From the IMG/VR virus record IMGVR_UViG_3300046509_000089, positions 1 through 23,193 of that record: a stretch of DNA of 23,193 nt. One strand, written 5' to 3'. Source of the DNA: a virus. The notes under the pieces are model-generated. The model saw only the letters and a program-made list of their open reading frames with translations, was not told the DNA's origin and did not search any database. Shown here piece by piece: positions 15,622-22,610 of this stretch (the first letter of the stretch is position 1; every line of letters starts with the position of its first letter). Both the position numbers and the translations under genes were made by a program.

Positions 15622-17151
15622 ATGATCGCCGGAAAAAGTAACGAAAAGCAGGCTGTTCGTGATTGGGACAGCTACTATGAAAGCTTCATAGCTTCTGTAA
15701 ATGCAGAGAGTAACGAGACTGAGTCGGAGAAAAAAGAGCGAATCAGGAATCTTGAAGCCAATTTTGAAAAATGGAAGCTCTATTATTTCCCGAAATACTG
15801 TTCTTCGCCTGCAGCTGCGTTCCACAAAAAAGCTGCAAAAAGGGAACTTGCAAATCCGGAATGGTACGAAAGCAGGGTATGGGCTAGGGAACTTGCAAAG
15901 GACGTTGTAGAAATGATTGTTACATTATACCAGACATTAACCGGATTGAAGAGCAATATTCTTTTTATATCAAACAGCTGGGATAAAGCAGCTGAACTAC
16001 TGGAGCCATACAGAATCAATCTTGAAAGGAATGAAAGAATCATCAATGATTATGGTTTTCAAAAGATGGCCGGTTCCTGGACTTATGGCGATTTCGTTAC
16101 AACTCAGAAGGTATCTTTTCTTGCAGTAGGAGCTGATCAGTCTCCACGTGGATCCCGTAATGAAGAGGTAAGACCCGATAAGGTTATAATCTCCGATATC
16201 GATACCGATGAAGATGTCCGTAATCCGGAGATAGTTAAAAAGCGATTCTCCTGGTTCGAGAGGGCAGTGTTCCCTACAAGATCTGTTTCATTACCCTTCC
16301 AGGTTATCTGGCTGGGAAATCTCATGGCTAAGCATTGTTGTATTGCGCTTTCAATGGAGAAGGCAGATAAAGTGGACATGGTCAATCTCGAAGATGAAGA
16401 GGGAAACAGTACCTGGCCTGAGAAAAACTCACTCGAACATATAGCCAGGATAAAAGAAAAGATTTCCCTTGCTTCTTATATGACGGAGTACATGAATAAG
16501 CCCGGAACTGAAGGTACCACATTCAAAGAGATCAGATGGGATGCAGTTCCACCTTTATCACGCTTCAGGTTTTTAATCGCTTATGGTGATCCGGCTCCGA
16601 GCAATAAGGAAAATAAGAATAATTGTTTTAAAGCGGTTCCACTAATTGGCATTCTGGATGGCACATTCTATATAATTACATGTTTCCTGGAACAGGTTAA
16701 AAACAGCAAATTCATTACATGGTTCTACGATATAGAAGATTTTGTAATGGGCAAAACACAGATCTATAATTACATTGAGAACAATTCCCTTCAGGATCCT
16801 TTTTATGAGCAGGTTCTTTCACCCCTTATGTACGCTGAAGGAATTGCCAGGCAGCATTATATTCACCTTGCTCCCGATGAGCGCTCAAAACCCGATAAGT
16901 TTGCGCGTATCGAGGGCAATCTCGAACATTTGAACCGTACCGGAAAATTGATCTTCAACATCGCAGAAAAGAATAATCCTCACATGGTACGGCTCGAAGA
17001 ACAATTTAAAGCTGTGAATCCTCAATTATCTGCGCCTGCTGACGGACCCGACGCAGTTGAAGGTGGCGTTTGGATCATTAATAATAAGATGGCTGCTTTC
17101 GCGGGTGAAGTTAAATCAGGTAGGCATAAATCAAACTCTAAAAGATATTAA
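15622..17151 (+). CDS. terminase large subunit
   Basis: 509 residues, normal length. It pumps DNA into the prohead and cuts it. The ATPase has a divergent Walker A/arginine-finger region at residues 87-94 (WARELAKD, lacking the classical GKT/S), a coupling segment SPRGSRNEEVRPDKV typical of Mu-like terminases, and Walker B VIISDIDTDED at 188-198. The C-terminal RNase H-like nuclease begins near FLIAYGDPAPS with Asp323 as the likely first metal ligand, continues through LDGTFYIITCF, and carries later acidic residues. The Walker A divergence is common in this family. It is followed two bases later by the gp36-like gene. Confidence 0.92.
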   Translation: MIAGKSNEKQAVRDWDSYYESFIASVNAESNETESEKKERIRNLEANFEKWKLYYFPKYCSSPAAAFHKKAAKRELANPEWYESRVWARELAKDVVEMIVTLYQTLTGLKSNILFISNSWDKAAELLEPYRINLERNERIINDYGFQKMAGSWTYGDFVTTQKVSFLAVGADQSPRGSRNEEVRPDKVIISDIDTDEDVRNPEIVKKRFSWFERAVFPTRSVSLPFQVIWLGNLMAKHCCIALSMEKADKVDMVNLEDEEGNSTWPEKNSLEHIARIKEKISLASYMTEYMNKPGTEGTTFKEIRWDAVPPLSRFRFLIAYGDPAPSNKENKNNCFKAVPLIGILDGTFYIITCFLEQVKNSKFITWFYDIEDFVMGKTQIYNYIENNSLQDPFYEQVLSPLMYAEGIARQHYIHLAPDERSKPDKFARIEGNLEHLNRTGKLIFNIAEKNNPHMVRLEEQFKAVNPQLSAPADGPDAVEGGVWIINNKMAAFAGEVKSGRHKSNSKRY

Positions 17152-17153
17152 CC

Positions 17154-17558
17154 ATGTGGATAGCAAAAAACGAACTTAAAACTCATATGGATGTCGATAG
17201 CATCGATGTCATAACCAATAGTGACGATACGCTGGTAATTTCAGCTGTCGATGGTGCCGTTTCCGAAGCAAAGGGTTACCTGGGTGCGTATAATGTCGAT
17301 GCGATATTTTCCGCAACCGGTACCGCTCGTCATGCTTTGCTTCTCATATTCGTAAAGGACATAGCTGTATGGCATCTTATTAAGCTCAGCAACTACCAGG
17401 CAGACCTGGAGTATCGTGGCAAGTTATACGATCGGGCAGTATCCTGGTTGAAAGGTGTCCAGAAAGGCGATATCACTCCTGATCTTCCGGCAACAACCAA
17501 TGAATACAACGCTAAAGTCACCTGGGGAAGCAATCCGAAACGCGAACAACATTATTAA
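17154..17558 (+). CDS. Mu gp36-like protein (DUF1320)
   Basis: 134 residues. The sequence matches the layout of DUF1320/Mu gp36-like proteins: WIAKNELKTHM at the start, a helix with AVSEAKGYLGAYN, the central helix LLLIFVKDIAVWHLIKLS, the YDRAVSWLKGVQKGDITPDLP motif, and a tail containing WGSNPKREQHY. These proteins are adaptor-like head-completion (connector) proteins, resembling HK97 gp6 in fold by established comparison. The placement here, between large terminase and portal instead of after the capsid gene, is unlike Mu. It starts with ATG two bases after the terminase stop. Confidence 0.8.
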   Translation: MWIAKNELKTHMDVDSIDVITNSDDTLVISAVDGAVSEAKGYLGAYNVDAIFSATGTARHALLLIFVKDIAVWHLIKLSNYQADLEYRGKLYDRAVSWLKGVQKGDITPDLPATTNEYNAKVTWGSNPKREQHY

Positions 17559-17567
17559 TAAATAACT

Positions 17568-20108
17568 ATGGCAACCATCAAAACTAAGTCAAAAGATAAA
17601 AAGAGTCTTGTTGTCAATACTCTTGTCATCCGGAAACTGAACCGGAGTGTACTCGACGTCGGTCTGTGGAGGCTGGCCCTGAAAGCTGCTGATAACGATC
17701 GGAGGCAAAAGCTTTATGAGATGTATGAAGATATACTTCTCGACCCGGTTCTTTCAAATGCTATCGATAAAAGGATTAACGCCATCACAAATGCCGACCT
17801 GGTATTCATGAAAGATGAACAGATCGTTGAAGATATCGACGATCTTATCGATAGCCCGGTGATGGAAGAGATCCTTACCGAGATAATGAATTCTAAGTTC
17901 TGGGGAAAGACAGTACTGGAACTCGACTTTGTAGATGGCCTGCAGGCTTTTAATATACCACGCCAGCATATTCGTCCAGAGAAAGGTATAATTACAATTA
18001 ATCCTGGCGACGAACAGGGAACTAACTATCGCGGCGATGACTTTTTCCTCGAGGCCGGAAAGGATAAAGATTTCGGTCTGCTTCTTAAAGCTGCTCCATA
18101 TGCTATTTTTAAACGTGGAGGAATAAGCGATTGGGCTCAGTTCTGTGAACTCTTCGGGATCCCGTATAAGGTAGGTAAGTTCAGCGCCCAGGATGAAGAG
18201 AGCAAAAAAGCCTTAATGGAAGCTTTTGAGGATTCAGGATCCGCCAGCTGGATTGTTGCTCCAAAGGAAACCGAAATAGATCTGAAGGAAACATCGACAA
18301 GGGGTGATGGGAACCTGTTCAATAACTTCCGTAAATCCTGTAACGAGGAGATGCTCATCTCAATCCTGGGACAGACCATGACTACTACCGACGGCTCATC
18401 GAGGGCACAGAGCCAAGTTCATAAAGATGTCGAGGAGGATGTAAATAAGTCAGACAGAAGATTTGTCCAGAGGATCCTTAATACAGAGCTGCTCCCAAGA
18501 CTCGAAAAGAGAGGTTTCCCTGTAAGCGGTGGCTGGTTTAGTTTCCCTGATGCTGCAGAAACGATTTCACAAAAGGACAAGATAGAAATATTCGATATCT
18601 TCCAAAACAAACTTAGCCTCCCGATCGGCGAAGACTTCCTTTATGATTATTTCGGGATCCCGAAACCTAAACCAGGAGAGGTTACAAAACCGGCTCCAAA
18701 AAATGAACCCACGGTACCGGATCCTAAGAAGAAAAAAAAGGAAGAAAAGAAATCATTAACCGATAACCTGGCTGAAGCTGAAGCTACATTCTGGACTAAA
18801 CTCAAGGAAGGAATAGCAAGTTTTTTCGTATTAGCCCCCTTCAGGGGGGCAGCAAGGTCAGGTGGAGATCGCCTCACGGATCTTAACCTGGCAGATCTTC
18901 CGGCATTCGATTCAGAGGCACTGGCCCGGCGTGTAAGTGAAGGATCTGATTACTTCGATCCCGAACTTTTCTACTATACATCAAATGCTCTGCTAAAGGC
19001 TTTGCATACCGGGTTTGTTCAAAAGAACTTTGCTTCCCTTGGTATTGAATACGGTTTTACTCCCGATGCCTATAAGACAGCAATGGAGATTAATCTCTTT
19101 CACTTCAGTGCAGCAAAGAATCTGGCAGAAATTCAGAAACTCAATGAAGCATTCAGGGCATCAACCGGGTGGAGCGATTTTTTAAATAAAGCACGTCAGA
19201 TTTCAGGGGAGTTCAACGAGACTTGGCTCAGATCCGAATACGATACTGCTTATCTAACTGCGGAGAGTAGTGCTAATTATTTCAGCCTTTTATCTATAAA
19301 AGATGTTTATCCATTCTGGCAATATATAACTGTTAACGATGGCAAGGTAAGAGAAGAACACCTTAAGATTCATGGACTGGTTCTACTGGCAACCGACAGA
19401 TTATGGGATAAGATCTGGCCTCCAAACGGATGGAATTGCCGTTGCAGGGTTGTTCCTTTAATTAAATCCCAGGCTGCAGGAATTGACCTGGCTAAAGAAC
19501 ATGCCAGGGTAGAAGAATTTTTCAAGACTGCTGAATGGAAGAAATCGGCTGCCCAGGGTTTCGGTGTTAACAGGGCTCTCACTGGCAATGTCTTTGAAGC
19601 AAACCAGATGTATATCCGGAAGTTCCCCACCAAAGCAGCTTCGTACCTCGATAAGCTTACTGCAGAAAAATGGGGACTCGACAATATTGCAAAACTCATG
19701 TCTGCAGCTAAATCAGAGATCACTGCTTTTGCGCGTACCTCTTCAGATATCTGGAAGGAGCAAAGTAAAAACGGTCTCCTGGATCTCGACCTTTATAACG
19801 ATCGTAAAATTGCAATGTCTGAGAAAGACTTTAAAAAGCTGGTCGCAAAAACGGGCCGGTTGAAATTATGGAATGCCCTGAAAGAAACCCTTATTAATCC
19901 CGACGAAATATGGCTAAATGACGATGGATCGTCGCTATTCGACAATTTCAGCCTTATCAGGTATTACAAAGAAACTGCGGTTGTGACGAATTATAAAGTT
20001 GAAAAAGGGAAGATGGTACTGAAACTTTGGGAAGAAATGAAACCGGCTAAAGCAATCCGCGACACTAAGAGAAGGGGTCTTCTGATAATCAAAAATGGCA
20101 ACATTTAA
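17568..20108 (+). CDS. portal (DUF935) - Mu F minor head - nuclease-like (PBECR/toxin) fusion
   Basis: 846 residues, one continuous frame, combining three parts usually encoded by two genes. Residues about 1-375 are a Mu gp29-like DUF935 portal (YEMYEDILLDPVLSNAIDKR, SKFWGKTVLELDF, PYAIFKRGGISDWAQFCELFG, GQTMTTTDGSSRAQSQVH, FPDAAETIS). A Lys/Pro linker follows (about 365-400), containing a REP-like palindrome. Residues about 450-640 are a Mu F/SPP1 gp7-type minor head domain (YPFWQYITVNDGKVREEH, LKIHGLVL, WPPNGWNCRCRVVPL). Residues about 715-846 (NPDEIWLNDDG, SLIRYYKETAVVTNYKV, RRGLLIIKN) resemble the BECR-fold nucleases (PBECR) appended to MuF proteins. The last 14 bases overlap the next gene. 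If real, the C-terminal domain would ride in the head with the portal and enter the host with DNA. Confidence 0.82.
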   Translation: MATIKTKSKDKKSLVVNTLVIRKLNRSVLDVGLWRLALKAADNDRRQKLYEMYEDILLDPVLSNAIDKRINAITNADLVFMKDEQIVEDIDDLIDSPVMEEILTEIMNSKFWGKTVLELDFVDGLQAFNIPRQHIRPEKGIITINPGDEQGTNYRGDDFFLEAGKDKDFGLLLKAAPYAIFKRGGISDWAQFCELFGIPYKVGKFSAQDEESKKALMEAFEDSGSASWIVAPKETEIDLKETSTRGDGNLFNNFRKSCNEEMLISILGQTMTTTDGSSRAQSQVHKDVEEDVNKSDRRFVQRILNTELLPRLEKRGFPVSGGWFSFPDAAETISQKDKIEIFDIFQNKLSLPIGEDFLYDYFGIPKPKPGEVTKPAPKNEPTVPDPKKKKKEEKKSLTDNLAEAEATFWTKLKEGIASFFVLAPFRGAARSGGDRLTDLNLADLPAFDSEALARRVSEGSDYFDPELFYYTSNALLKALHTGFVQKNFASLGIEYGFTPDAYKTAMEINLFHFSAAKNLAEIQKLNEAFRASTGWSDFLNKARQISGEFNETWLRSEYDTAYLTAESSANYFSLLSIKDVYPFWQYITVNDGKVREEHLKIHGLVLLATDRLWDKIWPPNGWNCRCRVVPLIKSQAAGIDLAKEHARVEEFFKTAEWKKSAAQGFGVNRALTGNVFEANQMYIRKFPTKAASYLDKLTAEKWGLDNIAKLMSAAKSEITAFARTSSDIWKEQSKNGLLDLDLYNDRKIAMSEKDFKKLVAKTGRLKLWNALKETLINPDEIWLNDDGSSLFDNFSLIRYYKETAVVTNYKVEKGKMVLKLWEEMKPAKAIRDTKRRGLLIIKNGNI
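18834..18850. repeat. REP-like GC-rich palindrome inside the fusion gene linker
   Basis: GCCCCCTTCAGGGGGGC, a nearly perfect GC-rich inverted repeat (one extra G) in an otherwise moderately AT-rich gene. It encodes APFRG residues of the linker between portal and Mu F domains. The CCCCCTTCAGGGGG core resembles short interspersed palindromes I know from Bacteroidetes chromosomes; identity with a host repeat family cannot be tested here. Confidence 0.5.
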
Positions 20109-20622
20109 AGATATCGATGATTTTTTTGATAAGCTTACAAATGAGTTTATGGCCAAGGCTGTTCCTACTATTATATCCCGGGAAGCCATTAAGTTTTTTC
20201 AGGAGCGCTTTACAACCAAAGAATGGGACGGACAGCCCTGGCCCGAGACTAAAACACCTGTAAAACGCGGAACATTAATGGTACGTTCCGGAGCCCTGGT
20301 TAATTCAATAAAAGAAAAAGAAAAATCATCGGTGAAAGTCGTTATCTCAGCCGGATCCGAAAAGGTTAACTATGCAAAAGCTCATAACGAAGGTGAAACC
20401 ATTGTTATACCTGTGACACCTAAAATGCGAAAATTTGCCTGGGCAATGCATTATAAAGAAGCCGGATCTGACAAAAAGGCAAATACTCCCTGGAAGGGAT
20501 TGGCAATGACAAAAAAGGAAACTCTTACCATTAAACTACCGATGCGCCGGTTTATGGGACCTTCAGAGAAACTGAATGCTGTACTTTTCAGTGCGCTGCG
20601 CGATGAATTTAATAAGCTTTGA
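20095..20622 (+). CDS. Mu gpG-like virion morphogenesis / tail completion protein
   Basis: 175 residues. It has the family landmarks of Mu gpG/Phage_tail_S: an N-terminal helix (DDFFDKLTNEFMAKAVPTIIS), REAIKFFQERFTTKEWDGQPW with the conserved FxxxxxxxGxxW pattern, the RGTLMVRSGALVNSIK segment, a VNYAKAHNEGETI strand-turn, and the terminal MRRFMGPSEKL that is diagnostic for the family. It likely acts in head-tail joining. The ATG at 20095 lies inside the end of the fusion gene (14-base overlap), so translation is coupled. The stop overlaps the next open frame. Confidence 0.85.
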   Translation: MATFKDIDDFFDKLTNEFMAKAVPTIISREAIKFFQERFTTKEWDGQPWPETKTPVKRGTLMVRSGALVNSIKEKEKSSVKVVISAGSEKVNYAKAHNEGETIVIPVTPKMRKFAWAMHYKEAGSDKKANTPWKGLAMTKKETLTIKLPMRRFMGPSEKLNAVLFSALRDEFNKL

Positions 20623-20645
20623 AAAACCAATTAATTACCATAACA

Positions 20646-21095
20646 ATGAAAGAACTTTATGAAGCAATTGTAACCCGGTTAACCGATGAGGTACCGGAAA
20701 TCAAAATGATAGATTTGGAGATGGGGCAACTCGAAGTACTGGCGCTCGACCAGAAGCCTGCTCTGAAATTCCCTTGTGCGTTGATCGACATTTCATATAC
20801 TACGTGTGAGGATGAGAGCGAAGATACTCAACAGGTAACTGCAAGAGCCAATATAAGGCTGGCCTTCGAATGCCCCCTGCCAACCGATAACCTCGCATCT
20901 GAAGCAAGGAGAACTGCAGCCCTGGGTATATTTGCAAATGTCGATAAGGTTTATAAGAACCTGCAGGGATTTGACACAACTGAGTTTGGAGCCTTCAGCC
21001 GCAAATCGCAAACGCCAGATAACAGGTTTGCCGGGATAAAGATCATTAATATGCTTTTTGAAACAACCTTTGAGGATCGGACGGCTACCAGTTGA
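20646..21095 (+). CDS. probable tail terminator / Mu gp37-like protein
   Basis: 149 residues from the ATG at 20646 (MKELYEAIVTRL). The sequence has the general shape of tail terminator and gp37-like proteins: an N-terminal helix, a strand with PALKFPCALIDISYTTCED, another with VTARANIRLAFECPL, a helical segment NLASEARRTAALGIFANVDKVYKNLQGF, and a final strand FAGIKIINMLFETTFED. It would cap the tail at the neck. A TTG at 20619, coupled to the preceding gene, would add nine residues; the ATG is preferred. Its last 11 bases overlap the converging gene on the other strand. The family call rests on order and pattern. Confidence 0.65.
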   Translation: MKELYEAIVTRLTDEVPEIKMIDLEMGQLEVLALDQKPALKFPCALIDISYTTCEDESEDTQQVTARANIRLAFECPLPTDNLASEARRTAALGIFANVDKVYKNLQGFDTTEFGAFSRKSQTPDNRFAGIKIINMLFETTFEDRTATS

Positions 21096-21390
21096 AGTAA
21101 GAATACTTCCTCCTGAGGCAATGTACCGATGGCTTTTCAACATAAAGTTTATCGAGTATGTCCGTACGTTTTTTAATCCTGGCTCTTACTACATTCTCAT
21201 CGATATCAAATTCCTCCGATAACTTCGATAATATGTTGCTGTAATTGAGTTTCCCGATTTCAGCATAATAATAGAACCGTGTGATAAGCTTTTCGTCCCT
21301 GAGGGATATTCTTGATTCCGATCTGCCCTTACGCATTGGCCTGATTGGCTCATGGCAGTATTTACGTAAGTCAACTTTGTCATTCTCCAT
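21085..21390 (-). CDS. small basic protein, possible DNA-binding regulator
   Basis: 101 residues, strongly basic at the N-terminus (HEPIRPMRKGRSESRISLRDEK), followed by a helical segment (LITRFYYYAEIGKLNYSNILSKLSEEFDIDENVVRARIKKRTDIL) that could be a helix-turn-helix: ILSKLSEEFDIDENVVRARI has helix, turn, helix spacing. I recall similar small proteins in Bacteroidetes mobile elements, without a proven function. It converges on the packaging operon and its TAG overlaps the end of the tail terminator gene. A hairpin lies just upstream, separating it from the HNH gene. Start ATG at 21390. Confidence 0.55.
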   Translation of the reverse strand: MENDKVDLRKYCHEPIRPMRKGRSESRISLRDEKLITRFYYYAEIGKLNYSNILSKLSEEFDIDENVVRARIKKRTDILDKLYVEKPSVHCLRRKYSYFNW

Positions 21391-21406
21391 AGATCAAAAT
21401 TAAGAA

Positions 21407-21433
21407 AGCCACACGGTTTTTCTGCCGGTGGCT
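21407..21433 (-). terminator. hairpin between HNH and small basic gene
   Basis: AGCCAC(A)CGG at 21407-21416 pairs with CCGGTGGCT at 21425-21433 (9 bp with one bulge, 8-base loop). On the minus strand it is followed by TTCTTAATTTT, so it could be a weak terminator for the HNH transcript. On the plus strand the T-run is poor. Confidence 0.5.
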
Positions 21434-21457
21434 CTAAAAAGTTTTAGACAACGATTG

Positions 21458-21892
21458 TTAGTTTTTATTAATCCCCCTTTGCTTGATAACTATTGTGCCA
21501 ACCGGGCAGTAATTCGATTTTACACTATGCCTGACCCGGATCCAGAGAGTAAGGGAAGCTCTGATCATCCTGTCGAGCTTTGTTATCTCATATTTTGCCT
21601 GGTCCTCAAGGGATCTGACTTTATTCCTTTGCCACCGGCCACGCTTAAGCCTCAGATAATTGATCCACTCCAGGGGAGTTAAGTCAGCCTTTTCATTATT
21701 ACAAGCGTTGCAGGATCTTACCTTGAGTCGGCCTCCGAGCGACTTCGGATAAAAATGGTCACCGTTTGTATGGCCTTCAGCCCCGCAATACCAGCATTTA
21801 TATGGATTACCGAGGCTTCGCGCCTGAAAGACGTTTAATCTTCGTACAGGATCGACAAAATTGTCAATGCCTGGGCTATTTTCTTCTAACAT
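21458..21892 (-). CDS. HNH endonuclease
   Basis: 144 residues. The N-terminal half has the HNH zinc-finger core: CWYCG, then GDHFYPKSLGG with the catalytic Asp-His pair, then SCNACNNEKADLTPLEWINYL with the second Cys pair and the conserved Asn. This makes a metal-dependent nicking/cleaving enzyme. The C-terminal half is basic and helical (RLKRGRWQRNKV, LDRMIRASLTLWIRVRHS), likely DNA contact. HNH proteins near terminases often assist packaging, but here it is in the opposite-strand accessory block, so a homing or recombination role is also possible. It begins with ATG at 21892, three bases after the preceding gene's stop. Confidence 0.85.
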   Translation of the reverse strand: MLEENSPGIDNFVDPVRRLNVFQARSLGNPYKCWYCGAEGHTNGDHFYPKSLGGRLKVRSCNACNNEKADLTPLEWINYLRLKRGRWQRNKVRSLEDQAKYEITKLDRMIRASLTLWIRVRHSVKSNYCPVGTIVIKQRGINKN

Positions 21893-21895
21893 GAT

Positions 21896-22288
21896 TTATA
21901 ATTCAAAAATCGGAGCTCTGTCTTGAAGACCGGGGATTCCAATTCGTTGTAACCATTTTGGCCATACAAGATCCGGGTCCATAATTAATATTGGGATGTT
22001 TAGTTCCAAAGCCAGCTTTATTTCTGCTTCCATGCCATTTGAAATCCTGTGCCCAAAAACCCAAAGCTCATCAACCATTCTGCTTCCGAGAATAGCTATA
22101 TCATTATCTATACCTCTCTCACGTTCTTCCGGCTTATTGTCATCCATAGCAAGCAGATCTGCCAGGTAAGGCACAAACGGAACCACGTCGGGTTTGTTAA
22201 GGTTTATTTCCTTGACTATTTTCAATATTTTCTGAATGTTCCCGTAAACGTCTCCGGAAATAGGATGAACGATGTAGGCTATCCTCAT
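21896..22288 (-). CDS. nucleoside 2-deoxyribosyltransferase-like protein (DUF4406-type)
   Basis: 130 residues from the ATG at 22288. Rossmann-like: strand RIAYIVHPISGDVYGN, helix IQKILKIVKEI, then VVPFVPYLADLL, IDNDIAILGSRMVDELWVFG with the Asp pair, and SNGMEAEIKLALELNIPILI, where the Glu of MEAEI is in the place of the family's catalytic Glu. Such proteins probably hydrolyse or transfer nucleoside N-glycosidic bonds; in phages they may alter nucleotide pools or serve counter-defence (inference). An upstream ATG at 22327 would add 13 residues but overlap the preceding gene by 29 bases, so I prefer the ATG at the conserved first strand, preceded by an A-rich tract. Confidence 0.72.
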   Translation of the reverse strand: MRIAYIVHPISGDVYGNIQKILKIVKEINLNKPDVVPFVPYLADLLAMDDNKPEERERGIDNDIAILGSRMVDELWVFGHRISNGMEAEIKLALELNIPILIMDPDLVWPKWLQRIGIPGLQDRAPIFEL

Positions 22289-22298
22289 GTTTTTAATA

Positions 22299-22610
22299 TT
22301 AAGTGAATTTGTATCTTTTGTTGTCATTTATAATTATAGTATCGAATGGAAACTTATCTTTTGGCACTTTTTGAATAGCCTCCATTAGTGCTGAAGCTGC
22401 AGTAAAAACAACATATTTTTCCCCTTTTAAAGAGATCTGAAGATGCATAAATTTACCAGCTCCTCTTTCCTTAAATGCCTGTACCTTGGAATCTTCTATT
22501 TTAAAGTCATGAACTTGAATTTCCCGGTTAAAGATTCTTTCTATTCTGATCTTATCGCCATCAAAATATTTGGTGGTGGTTTCAATATTAAAATCACTGA
22601 ACTTGTTCAT
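22299..22610 (-). CDS. 103-residue partner gene of the reverse transcriptase, unknown function
   Basis: 103 residues, acidic/basic mixed and beta-rich, no membrane segment. Landmarks: FDGDKIRIERIFNREIQVHDFKIEDSKV, a MHLQISLKGEKYVVFTAAS strand, IQKVPKDKFPF and the terminal IINDNKRYKFT. I recall similar small proteins directly after reverse transcriptases of this type in Bacteroidetes elements. Its ATG lies 17 bases inside the RT gene, so the two are translationally coupled. It is not recognisable as Avd (which is a helical bundle) nor as an HRDC or MutS-like accessory. A nucleic-acid-binding role (OB-like) is possible but unproven. Confidence 0.6.
   Translation of the reverse strand: MNKFSDFNIETTTKYFDGDKIRIERIFNREIQVHDFKIEDSKVQAFKERGAGKFMHLQISLKGEKYVVFTAASALMEAIQKVPKDKFPFDTIIINDNKRYKFT

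Noticed and set aside
21189-21383. Alternative 64-residue frame overlapping the small basic gene.
   Set aside because: It lies inside the better-formed 101-residue frame, which has the longer helical pattern and overlaps neighbours as expected.
21085-22600. Template repeat of the retroelement in the RT-proximal block.
   Set aside because: The genes here are nearly contiguous and the only gap (about 67 bases) holds a hairpin, leaving no room for a typical template repeat.
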